A DNA stretch of 64,000 nucleotides, from positions 1 to 64,000 of the forward strand of contig JAJEKV010000809.1 in assembly GCA_021234155.1 (NCBI GenBank), written 5' to 3'. The position numbers and the translations under genes are program-made. Each line of letters opens with the position of its first letter. Position 1 is the stretch's first letter. The notes under the pieces are model-generated. The model saw only the letters and a list, made by a program, of their open reading frames with translations. It did not search any database and was not told the origin of the DNA. Source of the stretch: Isoetes taiwanensis (taxonomy: Eukaryota > Streptophyta > Lycopodiopsida > Isoetales > Isoetaceae). Shown here one piece after another: positions 54,660-64,000 of this stretch.

Positions 54660-55268
54660 CATGAGTGTTACTTTCACACAGCATGAACAATTAATGTATG
54701 AGTCCGTGGAGCCAAAAGCATGATACCAAGGAGATATCTGTCCCAGAAAATGGAGCAGAAAAAGATTCAAAACAACGTTTTTGGAAAACTGTTTGGTAAA
54801 TCATATTCTAACTTAAGACTGTCAAGGAAAATGAGTATCTCTGCATGTGTGGACCACTATGCAACATTAGAAGCTTTAGAAGCTCATTCAATTGGAAAGT
54901 AGTATTAATCTTGATTAAGCTGTAGCAAGCTCCATGCACCAAACAAACCATGGGAGCACTGACTTAGAAAATTATCATTCGATATTGTTGTTGCTAGATT
55001 TCGACGTGTTCAATTCCAAGAACGTGTTCTTGTCCTAATGATTAGACAAAATATACTCATAGTTGTTTGCAATGGAAATAATTTATCTTTAATATTATTG
55101 TGCTTCTTAGTAATTAATATTTAGGCCCAGAAAGTTTACCTATGTTTGCTTTATTTAGGGCCCGAAGGGCCCAAAATTTTTTTTAATATAACAACCAACA
55201 CACAACTACCATTAATATTATTAACACAGACCATTGCATCCAACGATTTAAATTAAAATCCCCCGAAA
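54660..55268. other. Gene-free AT-rich stretch
   Basis: There are no recognised genes. A short palindrome, GGGCCCGAAGGGCCC at 55,158-55,172, could form a hairpin but lacks the downstream CTRR of a Helitron end. Confidence 0.4.
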
Positions 55269-55559
55269 CCCCCTTTGGTTTAGGTGCATATTCCCGGGGG
55301 GTTACGTAGTGGGCTGACGAGAGCCCCTAAAATTTACAATACATGTATAAAATTAACACCATTAAGTATATTCTCTCAAACCTTATAGTATTTTGCAAAT
55401 CTCAACATACAGTATACAAAACTTATACAAGGCATACCCCACAAACAAGGATTGCTATGTACGGTCCGGATCAAGGAATAAAGGGCAAATATGCCAATCC
55501 GATAGCTCTCGATGCCCGAAGTAACCCCCCGTGTGAATATGCACCTAAACCAAAGGGGG
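55269..55559. mobile_element. Foldback/MITE-like element with long inverted termini
   Basis: The left end CCCCCTTTGGTTTAGGTGCA (55,269 on) is exactly complementary to the right end (55,540-55,559), and pairing continues through TATTC, a C/G run and GTTAC (55,302-55,306 with 55,521-55,525). After a gap, GGGC and CGAGAGC pair with a less exact inner part. Total terminal inverted repeats are thus ~40-60 bp on a 291-bp element. No coding capacity was found. Flanks show no clear target duplication, so the superfamily is open. Confidence 0.8.
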
Positions 55560-55792
55560 ATACTCAAAAAATCAACAACTACTCAAATTTTGCTAAACAT
55601 AATAGGTTTTTTTAATCCTGTAAGTTGTATGTGAATTGACATCTAATTTATTTATTTCAATTACCACATTAACGTTGGCAAGATTCGCCAGAGTTTCTAT
55701 GAAATAGTTCAAGTCGCAAAAAGTAATCGCCTACAAAATTAATATATAAAGCTTATGATTCGCCTCACCTTCTAAATCACGCCTATGCAGAT

Positions 55793-56640
55793 ATGGCCTT
55801 AAGGGCAACCCTGATCTGCAGGTGGGAACATACAACAGAGATGAGGAGGTGGACTCAAATCATCAATCTCATCTATGTCTACGGTAGATTGGCAACCTAT
55901 GCTTTCATATGCCTCAGCTTCGCCTGGTTTACGAACAACAGAGTCTTATGCCCAACTGCTAACAGAAGAGCTAATGGGAGTTTTGCACCTTTCTACATTA
56001 AAGCAGTACACTAACAACCTAGTACACTAGCAACCTGGTCACACAAGCTGGTCACAGTTATTCTGAGTGCAGCAGAACGATGTTCTGGGAGAAGATGCAC
56101 AAGGTGGTCTTCGTGTTTGACAAGCTTTCCTTGAAACAGGTGATGCTAACATGAAAGCTTACATGCTAGCTCAGACTGGTAATTGATCTCACTCTCAAGT
56201 TGTAGGCGATCAAACAATACAAAGCTTTTCTTATGGGCAAGCAGGCACAATACATAGCAGAGCGTCAGTTGAAAAGGATCTATCCCCTTCATCATCACCC
56301 CAAAACATTTTGGAGAAGACTACTACAGAAATTTATGAAACCTACTGAAAACATCTCTTTAGAACAATGGGAGCTATACTTGATTAGAACAATGGGAGCA
56401 ATACTTGATGCAGTTTTACGATCCTAACAAGGTTCGTAGTGTGGCGATGACACAAATGCTCCAGCCCTGGTTGTAACAGAGATAGATCGATAGATGTCAC
56501 TAAAGATTTGCAACGTCTCCAAAATGACAATGCTGCAGATTTAGATGGCACGCAAGCAGAACTGTTAAAGTGGGCTGAACCCACAAATTATTCCCATTCT
56601 TACTATTTTGTTCAATAGGGCACCTCTGCCTCGCAATAGA
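55793..56640 (+). other. Coding-like stretch, unrecognised
   Basis: Short plus-strand frames (55,793-56,014; 56,233-56,427) read like decayed coding sequence, e.g. FLMGKQAQYIAERQLKRIYP, but have no recognised domain and are broken by stops. The first 25 bases resemble, in inverted orientation, sequence at 52,735-52,760. Confidence 0.25.
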
Positions 56641-56710
56641 CCATTAGCAGAGTAGTTCCAATATATAAGGCCTGCAATCCTCATTGTCATGCCAACTACA
56701 ACCAACAATC

Positions 56711-56767
56711 ACCGCACAATCATAATCAGTTCATTGTGCCACCGCACAATCATAATCAGTTCATTGT
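56711..56767 (+). repeat. 30-bp tandem duplication
   Basis: ACCGCACAATCATAATCAGT followed by TCATTGTGCC (56,711-56,740) repeats from 56,741 with its last three bases changed. Confidence 0.95.
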
Positions 56768-57027
56768 TGGCACAACTGCGAGCTAGAATTCTTAAGCAAA
56801 GGCAGAAGAAACAGAGGTGCGTGCACTTGCACGTGCAGGGTTCATGTCTAAACACTCCACCATACACTATGTTTTCACATTTTCGCGCGTTGATAGATGA
56901 CATAAAAAAAATAAATGCCAAGATTTCTGCTTTGTGAACTTTGCCAAAGCTTTCACCACAGTTCCACTATTTGTTAAGCCTTTCTATGTGTCCCATGACC
57001 TCTTGGTCTCCGTGGATGTTAAAAAAT

Positions 57028-57115
57028 CTATTCTATTCTATTCTATTCTACCTACCTACAAGTCATGCATGCACCTCATATAGTCATGCATGCACCTCAT
57101 ATATGCACCTCATAT
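57028..57115 (+). repeat. TTCTA pentamer run and 21-bp tandem repeat
   Basis: A (TTCTA)n run at about 57,028-57,050 is followed by two exact copies of a 21-bp unit starting AGTCATGCATGCACCTCATA (57,061 and 57,082) and a partial third copy (57,103-57,115). Confidence 0.95.
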
Positions 57116-57804
57116 ATGATGCATATTCCTACCTAAAATCAATCAACTAATTTGAGGATGCACAGTAAGCGCTCGAAAGATTCAGAGGAAGAAAGAGGAT
57201 TGGGAAAGACTAAGGGTAGGCTAATTGGGATATGTCTCGACGCATTTCTAGGAAAATAAACAGAGCAAACCAGGGATTGATAAGGGCAATGATGCAAGGA
57301 ACAAGACACATAACAATAAACTTCTGCGATTTTGGTTTGGTATTTGGGAATCAGTGGTTAGGACTATGATTTTGGTGTCGTATTGTATGAAAAAGGGTAT
57401 GTTTGTGCATATTTGAGCAGCTTGTTTCGATTTAGAAGTCGAATTTTTAGTTTTGATGTGTTTGCAATTTTATTATTGCTATGGTCCGCGAATTTCCCTC
57501 CTAAATTGTAGGGTGTGGATAGCATGGCAGGCGACTTTCTTTTTCCAGCCTGGGTCGCCCTGGTTTTTTGCCTTACTCTGTGAGGCCTTTGGTTTTGCGT
57601 GATGTGCCTCTGCAGGAGATATGATGCCAGGATATGGATATGGAACAGAATCAGAATTCGTTGAATCAGCTCTCTGGCACAGAATCAGAATTTGTTGAAT
57701 GAGGAATTGGTGAATCAATATGGAGCAGCATCTGGAAATCAACATGGAGCAGCATTTGAAGATGAGAAAATGAGAAGAAAAGCAAAGACGGCAACGACGG
57801 ACCT

Positions 57805-58131
57805 GTGATAAACATGAAGGTGAAGCTAAAAGGTGGATGTTGTGGTGCCAAAGATTGGTCTGCCGGAACTCCTTCTGTCAGTATTCCTAGCATTTTCGTA
57901 CCTGCTATAAACCGGGGTGTTCATCTAATTGGAGCTCTAAAGCATGGTTTACAGAAGGCCTCGGCATCATCGCTGCTAGCTGTTAGCCTATTCCGGCCTC
58001 CTGATCTGATTGGAGCTCTAAGGCATGGTTTTGTTCTTGTTTTTTTTAATGCAGGATTTAGAGATCTAGAACCGTTGGATGATGTTGAAGCTTCTCTGAT
58101 TACTCTGAAAAGCGAAGGGTTCTGCTGGTGA
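57805..58131 (+). CDS. Unrecognised open frame with internal repeat
   Basis: This 108-codon plus-strand frame carries LIGALKHGL and, 26 residues later, LIGALRHGF. The DNA repeats (AATTGGAGCTCTAAAGCATGG at ~57,928 and ATTGGAGCTCTAAGGCATGG at ~58,008) are about 80 bases apart. No family is recognised. It may simply be non-coding DNA with a duplication. It ends next to the tRNA-like sequence at 58,119. Confidence 0.25.
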   Translation: MINMKVKLKGGCCGAKDWSAGTPSVSIPSIFVPAINRGVHLIGALKHGLQKASASSLLAVSLFRPPDLIGALRHGFVLVFFNAGFRDLEPLDDVEASLITLKSEGFCW

Positions 58132-58240
58132 GGCCTTCGCTTTGGCCTGGAGGTTCGAATCCTCCAACCCTGGTCCTCCAACCCTGGTTATGTGAAGTTG
58201 CCGGCAGAGGATTGAGTGTCACTATTGGGTTTTTTTTTTG
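58119..58240 (+). repeat. tRNA-derived SINE-like head (Pol III B box)
   Basis: GGTTCGAATCC at 58,152-58,162 is a perfect Pol III B box inside a 5-bp T-arm stem (GGAGG...CCTCC). AGGGTT upstream and AACCCT downstream could pair like an acceptor stem, and AGGCC...GGCCT forms an anticodon-like hairpin. The distance between the acceptor halves (56 bases) is too short for a tRNA because the D-arm is missing. CCTCCAACCCTGGT is then duplicated, and a T10 run at 58,230-58,239 could terminate Pol III. This fits a SINE head or tRNA relic. Confidence 0.5.
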
Positions 58241-58965
58241 TTTCTTGTGGTCAATCGACACCTTAGGAAGTTGCAAGTGTTTTTTTGTCCAAAAAGATGC
58301 TGACCGCTGATTTCGCATGATGCCCGGCATATGCTCGAGATCTAGGGTCGGCATTCCATCTTACAAATGGAACCCATAATACTTGGAAAAATCATATTTG
58401 TGATAAAGGAGGCATGGATGCGACTTTCTCTCAACAACAGTTTATGGCAGAATTTAATGGCAACAAACAACCATGTTACAAGATTTATGAAAAACTCCAG
58501 AGGAAGAAACAAAAGGAGAAGACAAAATGAAGAAGGATGCCAATATAGAGAACCACAACACATAGAAAAGCGGGCAAAATGCTAAGACATCAATGGGATA
58601 AGGAACAGTAAGAAGAGCAGTGGGGCAAAAGTATGCTGGTGGGTATCAAAAGCATGCGTCCGGACGCATGCTTTCAGCACCCATGCTTCGTGCTTTTTTT
58701 TGGGTGATGGTGGGTGCTGGTGGGTTCATTTTTTTACACCCTTCATTTGTTAAGAGGATTCTTCAGCCAAGAATCATTCCACAATGCTCGAATTTTCCAT
58801 CAGATTAGCATCGATTTCATTAGATTGGAGTCTGATTAGTGCGCAGATTGACCCAAACTCCAAATTGGCATGTGAATCTCCAATTAGTTGCTCAATCCAT
58901 CATATCTTTTCATAAAACTTATCCACCAAGGTAGGATTGTCATTTCGACCATATTACCCTAAAAG

Positions 58966-59470
58966 CCCCATCTAATTTTGCTTAAATTGGGGGTGACTTA
59001 AGAGATTTCTCCTTTGTTTTACAAAAAACTGTTCTGAAGAATGGTTTTCTTTAATTTCTCCCAATATCCCAAATTAGGGTTTAGAAATTTTGCACATAGG
59101 ATATGGGTGCATGGCCGATTATGAAAAATGAAAAGCCCGGCTGGTTTAGCTAATTTTAATTTGGGCTGAATTAAAAAATTCTTCACCGTACCAAAACTAG
59201 CTGCCGAGAAATGGTTTTCTCTAATTGCTCGCCACACAATATCCCAAATTAGGTTCAAATTTTTGCACGTGGGATATGGGTGCATGGCCGATTATGAAAA
59301 TCTGAAAAGCCCCATCCGATTTAGCTTAATTTGGGCTGAATTAAGAAATTTTGTTCTCTTTTACAAAAAATTGCTGCGAAATGGGTTTTCTCTAATTGCT
59401 CATTCAATATCCCAAATTAGGCCCGAAATTTTGCATGTATGATCGAATTGCATGGCCGATTATGAAAAAC
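58966..59470 (+). repeat. Three tandem copies of a ~170-bp repeat
   Basis: Each copy runs AAAAGCCC...TTTAGCTTAATTTGGG...AATTAAGAAATT...TTTACAAAAA...AAATGGTTTTCT...CAATATCCCAAATTAGG...TTTTGCA...GGCCGATTATGAAAA. GGCCGATTATG occurs at 59,113, 59,286 and 59,454, giving offsets of 173 and 168 bases. The copies are clearly diverged. About 170 bp is a common length for plant satellite monomers, but three copies are not evidence of a centromere. Confidence 0.9.
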
Positions 59471-59479
59471 AAAAAACAA

Positions 59480-59530
59480 AAAGTCTTTGGAAAGTCTTTG
59501 GAAAGTCTTGGAAAGTCTTTGGTCTTTGAG
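59480..59530 (+). repeat. Short GGAAAGTCTTT repeats
   Basis: AAGTCTTTGG and close variants repeat about four times with a ~10-11 base period, directly after the ~170-bp tandem array. Confidence 0.85.
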
Positions 59531-59690
59531 GCCGAAGCCGCGTTTATTTGATACCCACCAAAGATACTTTTTGCCCGATGAGCAAATTGTAAAGAAAACG
59601 GTGACCAAGATAACGGCCTTTAAAAGGCGGGGGCGGTTTTCTTACCGGAAACACATACTATCTTGTTTGAACAACCACGCGGAAGAAGGG

Positions 59691-59784
59691 GATAAACACC
59701 CTCGAGAGCCCATTACCTCGGATAAATGGGCCCGGAGGGCGAGCCCATTTATCCGAGGTAATGGGCGAAAAGTGGGTGTTTATC
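59691..59784. repeat. 94-bp hairpin with perfect 24-bp inner arms
   Basis: The segment 59,708-59,731 is exactly complementary to 59,743-59,766, with an 11-base loop (CCGGAGGGCGA). Outside this, GATAAACACCC (59,691-59,701) pairs with GGGTGTTTATC (59,774-59,784) across small unpaired bulges. Transcribed RNA would form a long stem. It may be a foldback element end or a small-RNA source. Confidence 0.9.
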
Positions 59785-59837
59785 AACTTTAACCCCGGCG
59801 GTGCAAGCCACCTCATCCATACCTAGAATCGAGCTTC

Positions 59838-59925
59838 CATAGCTCGGTTATCACACGGGAGGGCCAAAGATCGGTTATCAAGAGTCCGAGCTCGGTTATC
59901 AAGTCCTAGCCCGGATTATCGCGAT
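59838..59925 (+). repeat. CTCGGTTATC motif repeated
   Basis: CTCGGTTATC, ATCGGTTATC, CTCGGTTATC and CCGGATTATC occur at 59,843, 59,870, 59,891 and 59,911. The spacing is irregular (27, 21, 20 bases). Confidence 0.7.
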
Positions 59926-62730
59926 CCGAAAGTGAATCGGGGCAAAAATCCTCCGGTGAATCCAGAGCAAAGTTGCAACATTTGTTGCTCTTCTTCCCCT
60001 GTTCCACTTGCACGGTATGCCTATCACGGGGCAGCAATCAATGGCGTGGATTGCGCCGATCCAAAGCCCGCAGGTTAAAGAGAAAATAACTTGTGGGCAA
60101 ACAAGTTCAATTTAATAATCATACTAGAGAAGAGACAACCTTGTCACCAACAAAGATGCTGCAGGAGACGTTGTATAAGGGAGAGCTCAGAATAGTTTAG
60201 GGAAACAGCGGTTGTCACCATCTCAGATATGATCATTCCTGTGGTCAATTCCCCTCACTAACATATCCACTTCCATTTTCTTGCCACTACCAAAGAGATG
60301 GCTTCTCTGCAACATGGATGCTTGACTGATGATGGCAACCAATCCCTTTTTCTAGATTTGATCTAGCTAAAAGCTGATAGATATCTCAAAGTTGTAGAAA
60401 GGGTTGCCTCTATAGCAGTAGATTAATACATGGCGCCCCCTGTTATGGTAAGGAAGAACAATTCCACTAATGAACAAAATGAGATGCTAAAATCCAGGTG
60501 CGTAGTTTCTTTCTGAATTATTGACTCAAAGTCCTGGTGCTTTCAAAGGAGGCATATAGACCAAATCATGCCATTGTTGACCAAGTAGTAGCCAAAATTT
60601 CTCTCAATTTTTGTTTACCCAAAACTGAACTTTAGTTTAATAAGGACCAAATGCCAAAGTTTAATCACAAGCATTGACTTTTTCCAACCGATGAACTTCG
60701 CTAGGTTCGTTTTTTTTCATTTAATTCTAAAAAATGCAATAATTAGAAGTTCACTATGAGACTGAAATTAGCTAAAACTTGTGTGAAAATGCATCAAGAT
60801 GCTTCGAGATGAGCGTCATCTGACTTCTTGGAAAGATGCAATGCAAGGGCAAAAACATTTTTTGATCTTTGTCCAACCAAAGAACTTTGCCAAGTGAGAT
60901 GTTTCTCATTTAATTTAAAAACTCCAGTAATTAGAAGTTCGCCTGATTGATGAAGGCGCATGACTACACCAAAGTGAAACCATGTTTTCTGGGAAAGAAA
61001 GCGACCTTTCTATATTGGCTTGGATGATGTATAGCTGCCAGTAGTCATGGTTTGCCAATAATATAGACCTTCCTGTTACAAGATACATGAATAGTAACTC
61101 GTCAAATAAAATATCAGCTAGTTCGGCAGGCAAGCTTTATTGATGCAGATAGTGGATCTGCTGAATTCGAGGTTTGCAGCCACTGAAGCCACTGATCAAA
61201 TGTGCTCCTGCCTTAAAAATTCCAAGGATTCCCTGCAAGCGAACTGATTCGACTAAAGTTCCAGAAGCCAGAGGCGAAGACTCCTCCGAGTTATGACAAA
61301 ACCCTTGTTTGGGGTTCGCCCGACCACTGCATGTGGAGGAAAAAAGAACAAAATTGTTGAAATAAAGAGAAAACCCATTAAATAAAGTGGAACCATTGAA
61401 TACAAAATGGAAACTGGGTCGACTAATATCCTTGGCGTGCATTCTTATGCCGCCACATGGCACCAGCCTACAATGCAGAATGGTAGTTGGGTCGTTCCAT
61501 TCCGCATCATCGACCGAGCAGGTTTTGGCTTTAGGGTTTTGTTAGGGTTCTTCAACCGCCGCCGAGATTAGTTTAAGTGAATCCTTCATACAGTTTGCTT
61601 CAGAATTGTGCCTGGGATCTGGATTCTCTTAAGCGAATATTTGATGATTCCCTTAGGAAAATGCCCCCAATAACATGTGCCACCAAGAATCTCGTCCATT
61701 AGAAGATTCATCACGGCATTGGACATGCCTACATAGGCATACTTACCATTAGGGGATTTTTTCACCACTATTTGGGGACTATATGCTTTAGGGGTTAAAT
61801 TAGCTTTCATAAGTTAGTATACCAGGGGTCTTTTTGGCCATTTATGGAATGCAGATGGCATATCCCTTTTGTTAAAAATGAATTTCCCGGGTGCTAGAAA
61901 TATGTTGAAAAGAAACTCCATCTTGACAATCAATATGCTCACGCATTCAACATATAGGAGCATCTAGTATGCATTCCATATTCTATACGACACGCTGTCG
62001 CATGAGGACAAAAACTTCCCAACCCTTCTCCACTCATCCTTAATCTGAGCAGCTTGAAGATGCTACATATGTCGCATTTCCTATGCGAGGCATAGAAAAG
62101 CAATATTATTATATGCCATGGTCCTGCTCACAAAGAGCGCGGCTATAATCGCTAAGAAAGAAGCTAAGACGAAATGAGAAGGCGATACTAGTGACTTGAG
62201 ATAACAACCTGGTGACCTATGGCATACTCTAAGTTTGTTGAAGTCATAATGATGCTGATATTTCGATCATCTATTGCAGATGCAAGACGTAACTCTAGTA
62301 CCCATAATTGTGCTCCAGTTATGCGTACCGAAGCTACGCATTAACTTCTATGGATGCCCGAAGATTAAGCGTCGCTATGGGCTTCAACAAGCTTAAAGCA
62401 GTTGACTCGTCTAACTAAGAAGGATCGTGGCTACGATCCTTTTGAGCTTAGCTGAAACAGACCAAGCAATGCACGAACCAAACAGGCATAGACCATTCAA
62501 AAGGATGACAAACGGTGGCGATCGCCCCTGCTTCCCTCTGATTGCACCATAACCGCATCGAAGACAGAAGCATTCCCGTCGATAAACTGGCGGGGCCATC
62601 CACTGACACCACTTCCGGTGGAATGAGCCACAAAGGGAAGAGTGGATGTCATTCACAAATCTCCTTCCTTTGCCCTATCTGGAGGCGTGAATAAACATGA
62701 GCACATAATACAATATAACAATACAATCAC
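59926..62730. other. Stretch with no supported gene
   Basis: Frames are short. A 108-codon minus-strand frame (61,137-61,463) has no known domain. The sequence GCTTTAGGGTTTTGTTAGGG near 61,530 resembles a plant telo-box promoter element, but no gene start follows. Otherwise I see nothing assignable. Confidence 0.4.
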
Positions 62731-62732
62731 CT

Positions 62733-64000
62733 GGAAGGAAGGAAGGAAGGAAGGAAGTTTATTTTAACGTCCACGGAGGCCGAGGCCTGAGAGGAGACGC
62801 AATGCAGTGCAAAAAGCCAAAACCCCAACACCAAAACAAACAATGTAAGCATGCGGTAGAACCCTACTAAGGGATGAAAAAACCCCCACTTGGGAGGAAA
62901 ACCCTAACAAGTAGGCTCTCAAATACCATGCCCTTTAAGAGCAAGTCGGCGAAATCTGCCGGGATGTAAGCTCCCGGTCGCTACCATAGGTGATGACGAG
63001 TAGCGATGAAGCGGGTGTCGAGCATCTAAGATCGGTGTGCTTTGCTTTCGGACATGGGCATATCTTGGGCATTTGGGAGGGGCATGGTGCTCATCCTCTA
63101 TCACGTGCATCTCACAACACCGACATATCCTCTCCTCCCGGGGATCCAGGTACGCCATTCACCTTGGCTGACTGTCTCAATTGCGAGGTAATGGGAACCC
63201 GCCCTTATGGCGGCAATAGCTCTCCGATTTCTTCCGCGGAGATGTGTGCTTTCAAGTACCAATGGGGTCCATGCTCAAGGTGGGATTAATCTGGCGTGAT
63301 AGTGCTCTGTCTTGGGCTTTGCAAGAGTAGAGGCATCCCACAAGTGGCAAAGATAGCCCGCATCCAATTGCCCATTCATCGGATCTGACCGGTGCCACCA
63401 TCCTTTGGTAATCCATAGACCACCTCCTAAACCATCCCCTGATTCGTAAGCCATACCCTCTTTTGTTGGGGCCCTGCGTTAACAACCACGACGGGTGGGC
63501 AAAGCGATGCTCATCCATCCCATCCACCTTATGGAAGCAAGTAAGATGCCTTCGCGATAGCGGAGAATCGTCAGAAGGCGAACCCCGTCTCATACAACAA
63601 AATCGATGCAGATGCGGTGGTCCTTCACTCCCAAGCTATATGTCAAGAAAGCTTTTGCACCCTTTCCAACCTATCCCATCGTATTTTTTGCTAACTGGCT
63701 GGGCCCCAAACCTCCACCCCATATAGCAGCAGGCCAACCAAAGCTCTAAACAGGGTGTGCTCTCCTGGGCCCGATCCGCGAGAGATCTATCGGCAACACG
63801 CGTTTTGCATTGCATATAAAGCCTTCCGGCAAGACCGGCTCTTCTCTCCACACACTCATCCCCAAAGATGTTAGTAGTGAAATCAATTCCCGGATACTTG
63901 AAGCTCTAATTGACCATCTCCACTTCCCGCCCCCTCGTAATAGAACTCCAGGGATAGGGTGTTGCGAGGACAGGATCGCGTGAAGCTTAGTTTTGTGCAA
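62733..64000 (-). mobile_element. 3' part of a LINE ending in a (TTCC)n tail
   Basis: Several minus-strand frames (62,919-63,158; 63,252-63,593; 63,636-63,851; 63,746-64,000) join in order as the C-terminal half of a non-LTR RT: ERRAGLAGRLYMQCKTRVAD, then WRFGAQPVSKKYDGIGW, then DEWAIGCGLSLP and ALSRQINPTLSMDPIGT, then a cysteine/histidine finger (CRCCEMHVIEDEHHAPPKC). It differs from the zf-RVT L1s elsewhere in the window. On the minus strand AAAATAAA is followed directly by about six TTCC units (plus-strand GGAA, 62,733-62,757) in place of poly(A). Frames are broken, and the 5' part lies beyond the window. Confidence 0.7.
62919..63158 (-). pseudogene. C-terminal zinc-finger segment of the LINE
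   Basis: This 79-codon frame carries CRCCEMHVIEDEHHAPPKC, with a C-x-C-C...H-H...C arrangement that fits a C-terminal nucleic-acid-binding finger of a non-LTR RT, followed by a basic stretch. It comes after the INPTLSMDP segment in another frame (63,252-63,593), so an indel lies between them. Confidence 0.55.

Noticed and set aside
55158-55172. GGGCCCGAAGGGCCC as a second Helitron 3' hairpin
   Set aside because: No CTRR sequence follows within 15 bases; an A/T run does.
58119-58175. Possible functional tRNA gene
   Set aside because: The acceptor halves are only 56 bases apart and the D-arm is absent, so it cannot fold as a complete tRNA.
61500-61580. Telo-box-like AGGGTTTT/TTAGGG as a ribosomal-protein-type promoter
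   Set aside because: No matching coding sequence follows on either strand.
1-64000. CRISPR arrays, prokaryotic operons or defence systems
   Set aside because: No regularly spaced identical repeats; gene structure with introns and plant transposons shows eukaryotic nuclear DNA.

Overview
This window looks like nuclear DNA from a land plant with a large, transposon-rich genome. It has plant-type L1 LINEs (DUF4283-like ORF1 and a C-terminal zf-RVT zinc finger), a chromodomain Ty3/gypsy element, a Ty1/copia element with a plant initiator-Met tRNA primer site, a Helitron end, and one plastid-type host gene with many introns. A fern, gymnosperm or other big-genome plant fits, but I cannot name the lineage from sequence alone.

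Layout. Positions 1-5.74 kb are a badly decayed chromovirus (gag, protease, RT, RNase H, integrase, chromodomain, polypurine tract), followed by the start of its 3' LTR. A GC-rich block with two diverged ~1.14 kb tandem copies runs to about 8.6 kb. Positions 8.6-13.7 kb are gene-free AT-rich DNA with small duplications. A 228-bp Helitron-like element lies at 13.72-13.95 kb. From 14.0 to about 36 kb there is a series of non-LTR retrotransposons and relics, all on the minus strand: a nearly complete L1 (14.0-20.6 kb), two 5'-truncated tails (22.7-24.0 and 26.65-28.5 kb), an older RT relic (29.3-30.05 kb) and a 3'-truncated copy (32.0-35.3 kb). Two unrecognised decayed plus-strand coding regions lie among them.

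The only clear host gene is on the plus strand at 39,251-51,930. It is an 18-exon adenylate kinase / DUF1995 fusion of the chloroplast adenylate kinase 5 type (Arabidopsis At5g35170). Exons 1-7 encode a transit-like N terminus and the kinase (P-loop, NMP-binding region, LID). Exons 8-18 encode the DUF1995 half. Intron 9 (42,279-48,871) holds a 5.1-kb Copia element whose two 284-bp LTRs read as identical, so the insertion is very young. The linker exons between the two protein halves carry a frame break, a stop codon and an extra G, while the other exons are open with canonical splice sites. The gene is therefore either a recent pseudogene or affected by local assembly errors.

Downstream (52-64 kb) are small relics and structured repeats: a PPR-like pseudogene fragment, a foldback element with long inverted termini (55.27-55.56 kb), a tRNA-derived SINE-like head (58.12 kb), three tandem copies of a ~170-bp repeat (58.97-59.47 kb), a 94-bp hairpin (59.69-59.78 kb), and the 3' end of another minus-strand LINE that ends in a (TTCC)n tail (62.73-64 kb). 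I found no rRNA, intact tRNA, CRISPR array or prokaryotic-style operon.
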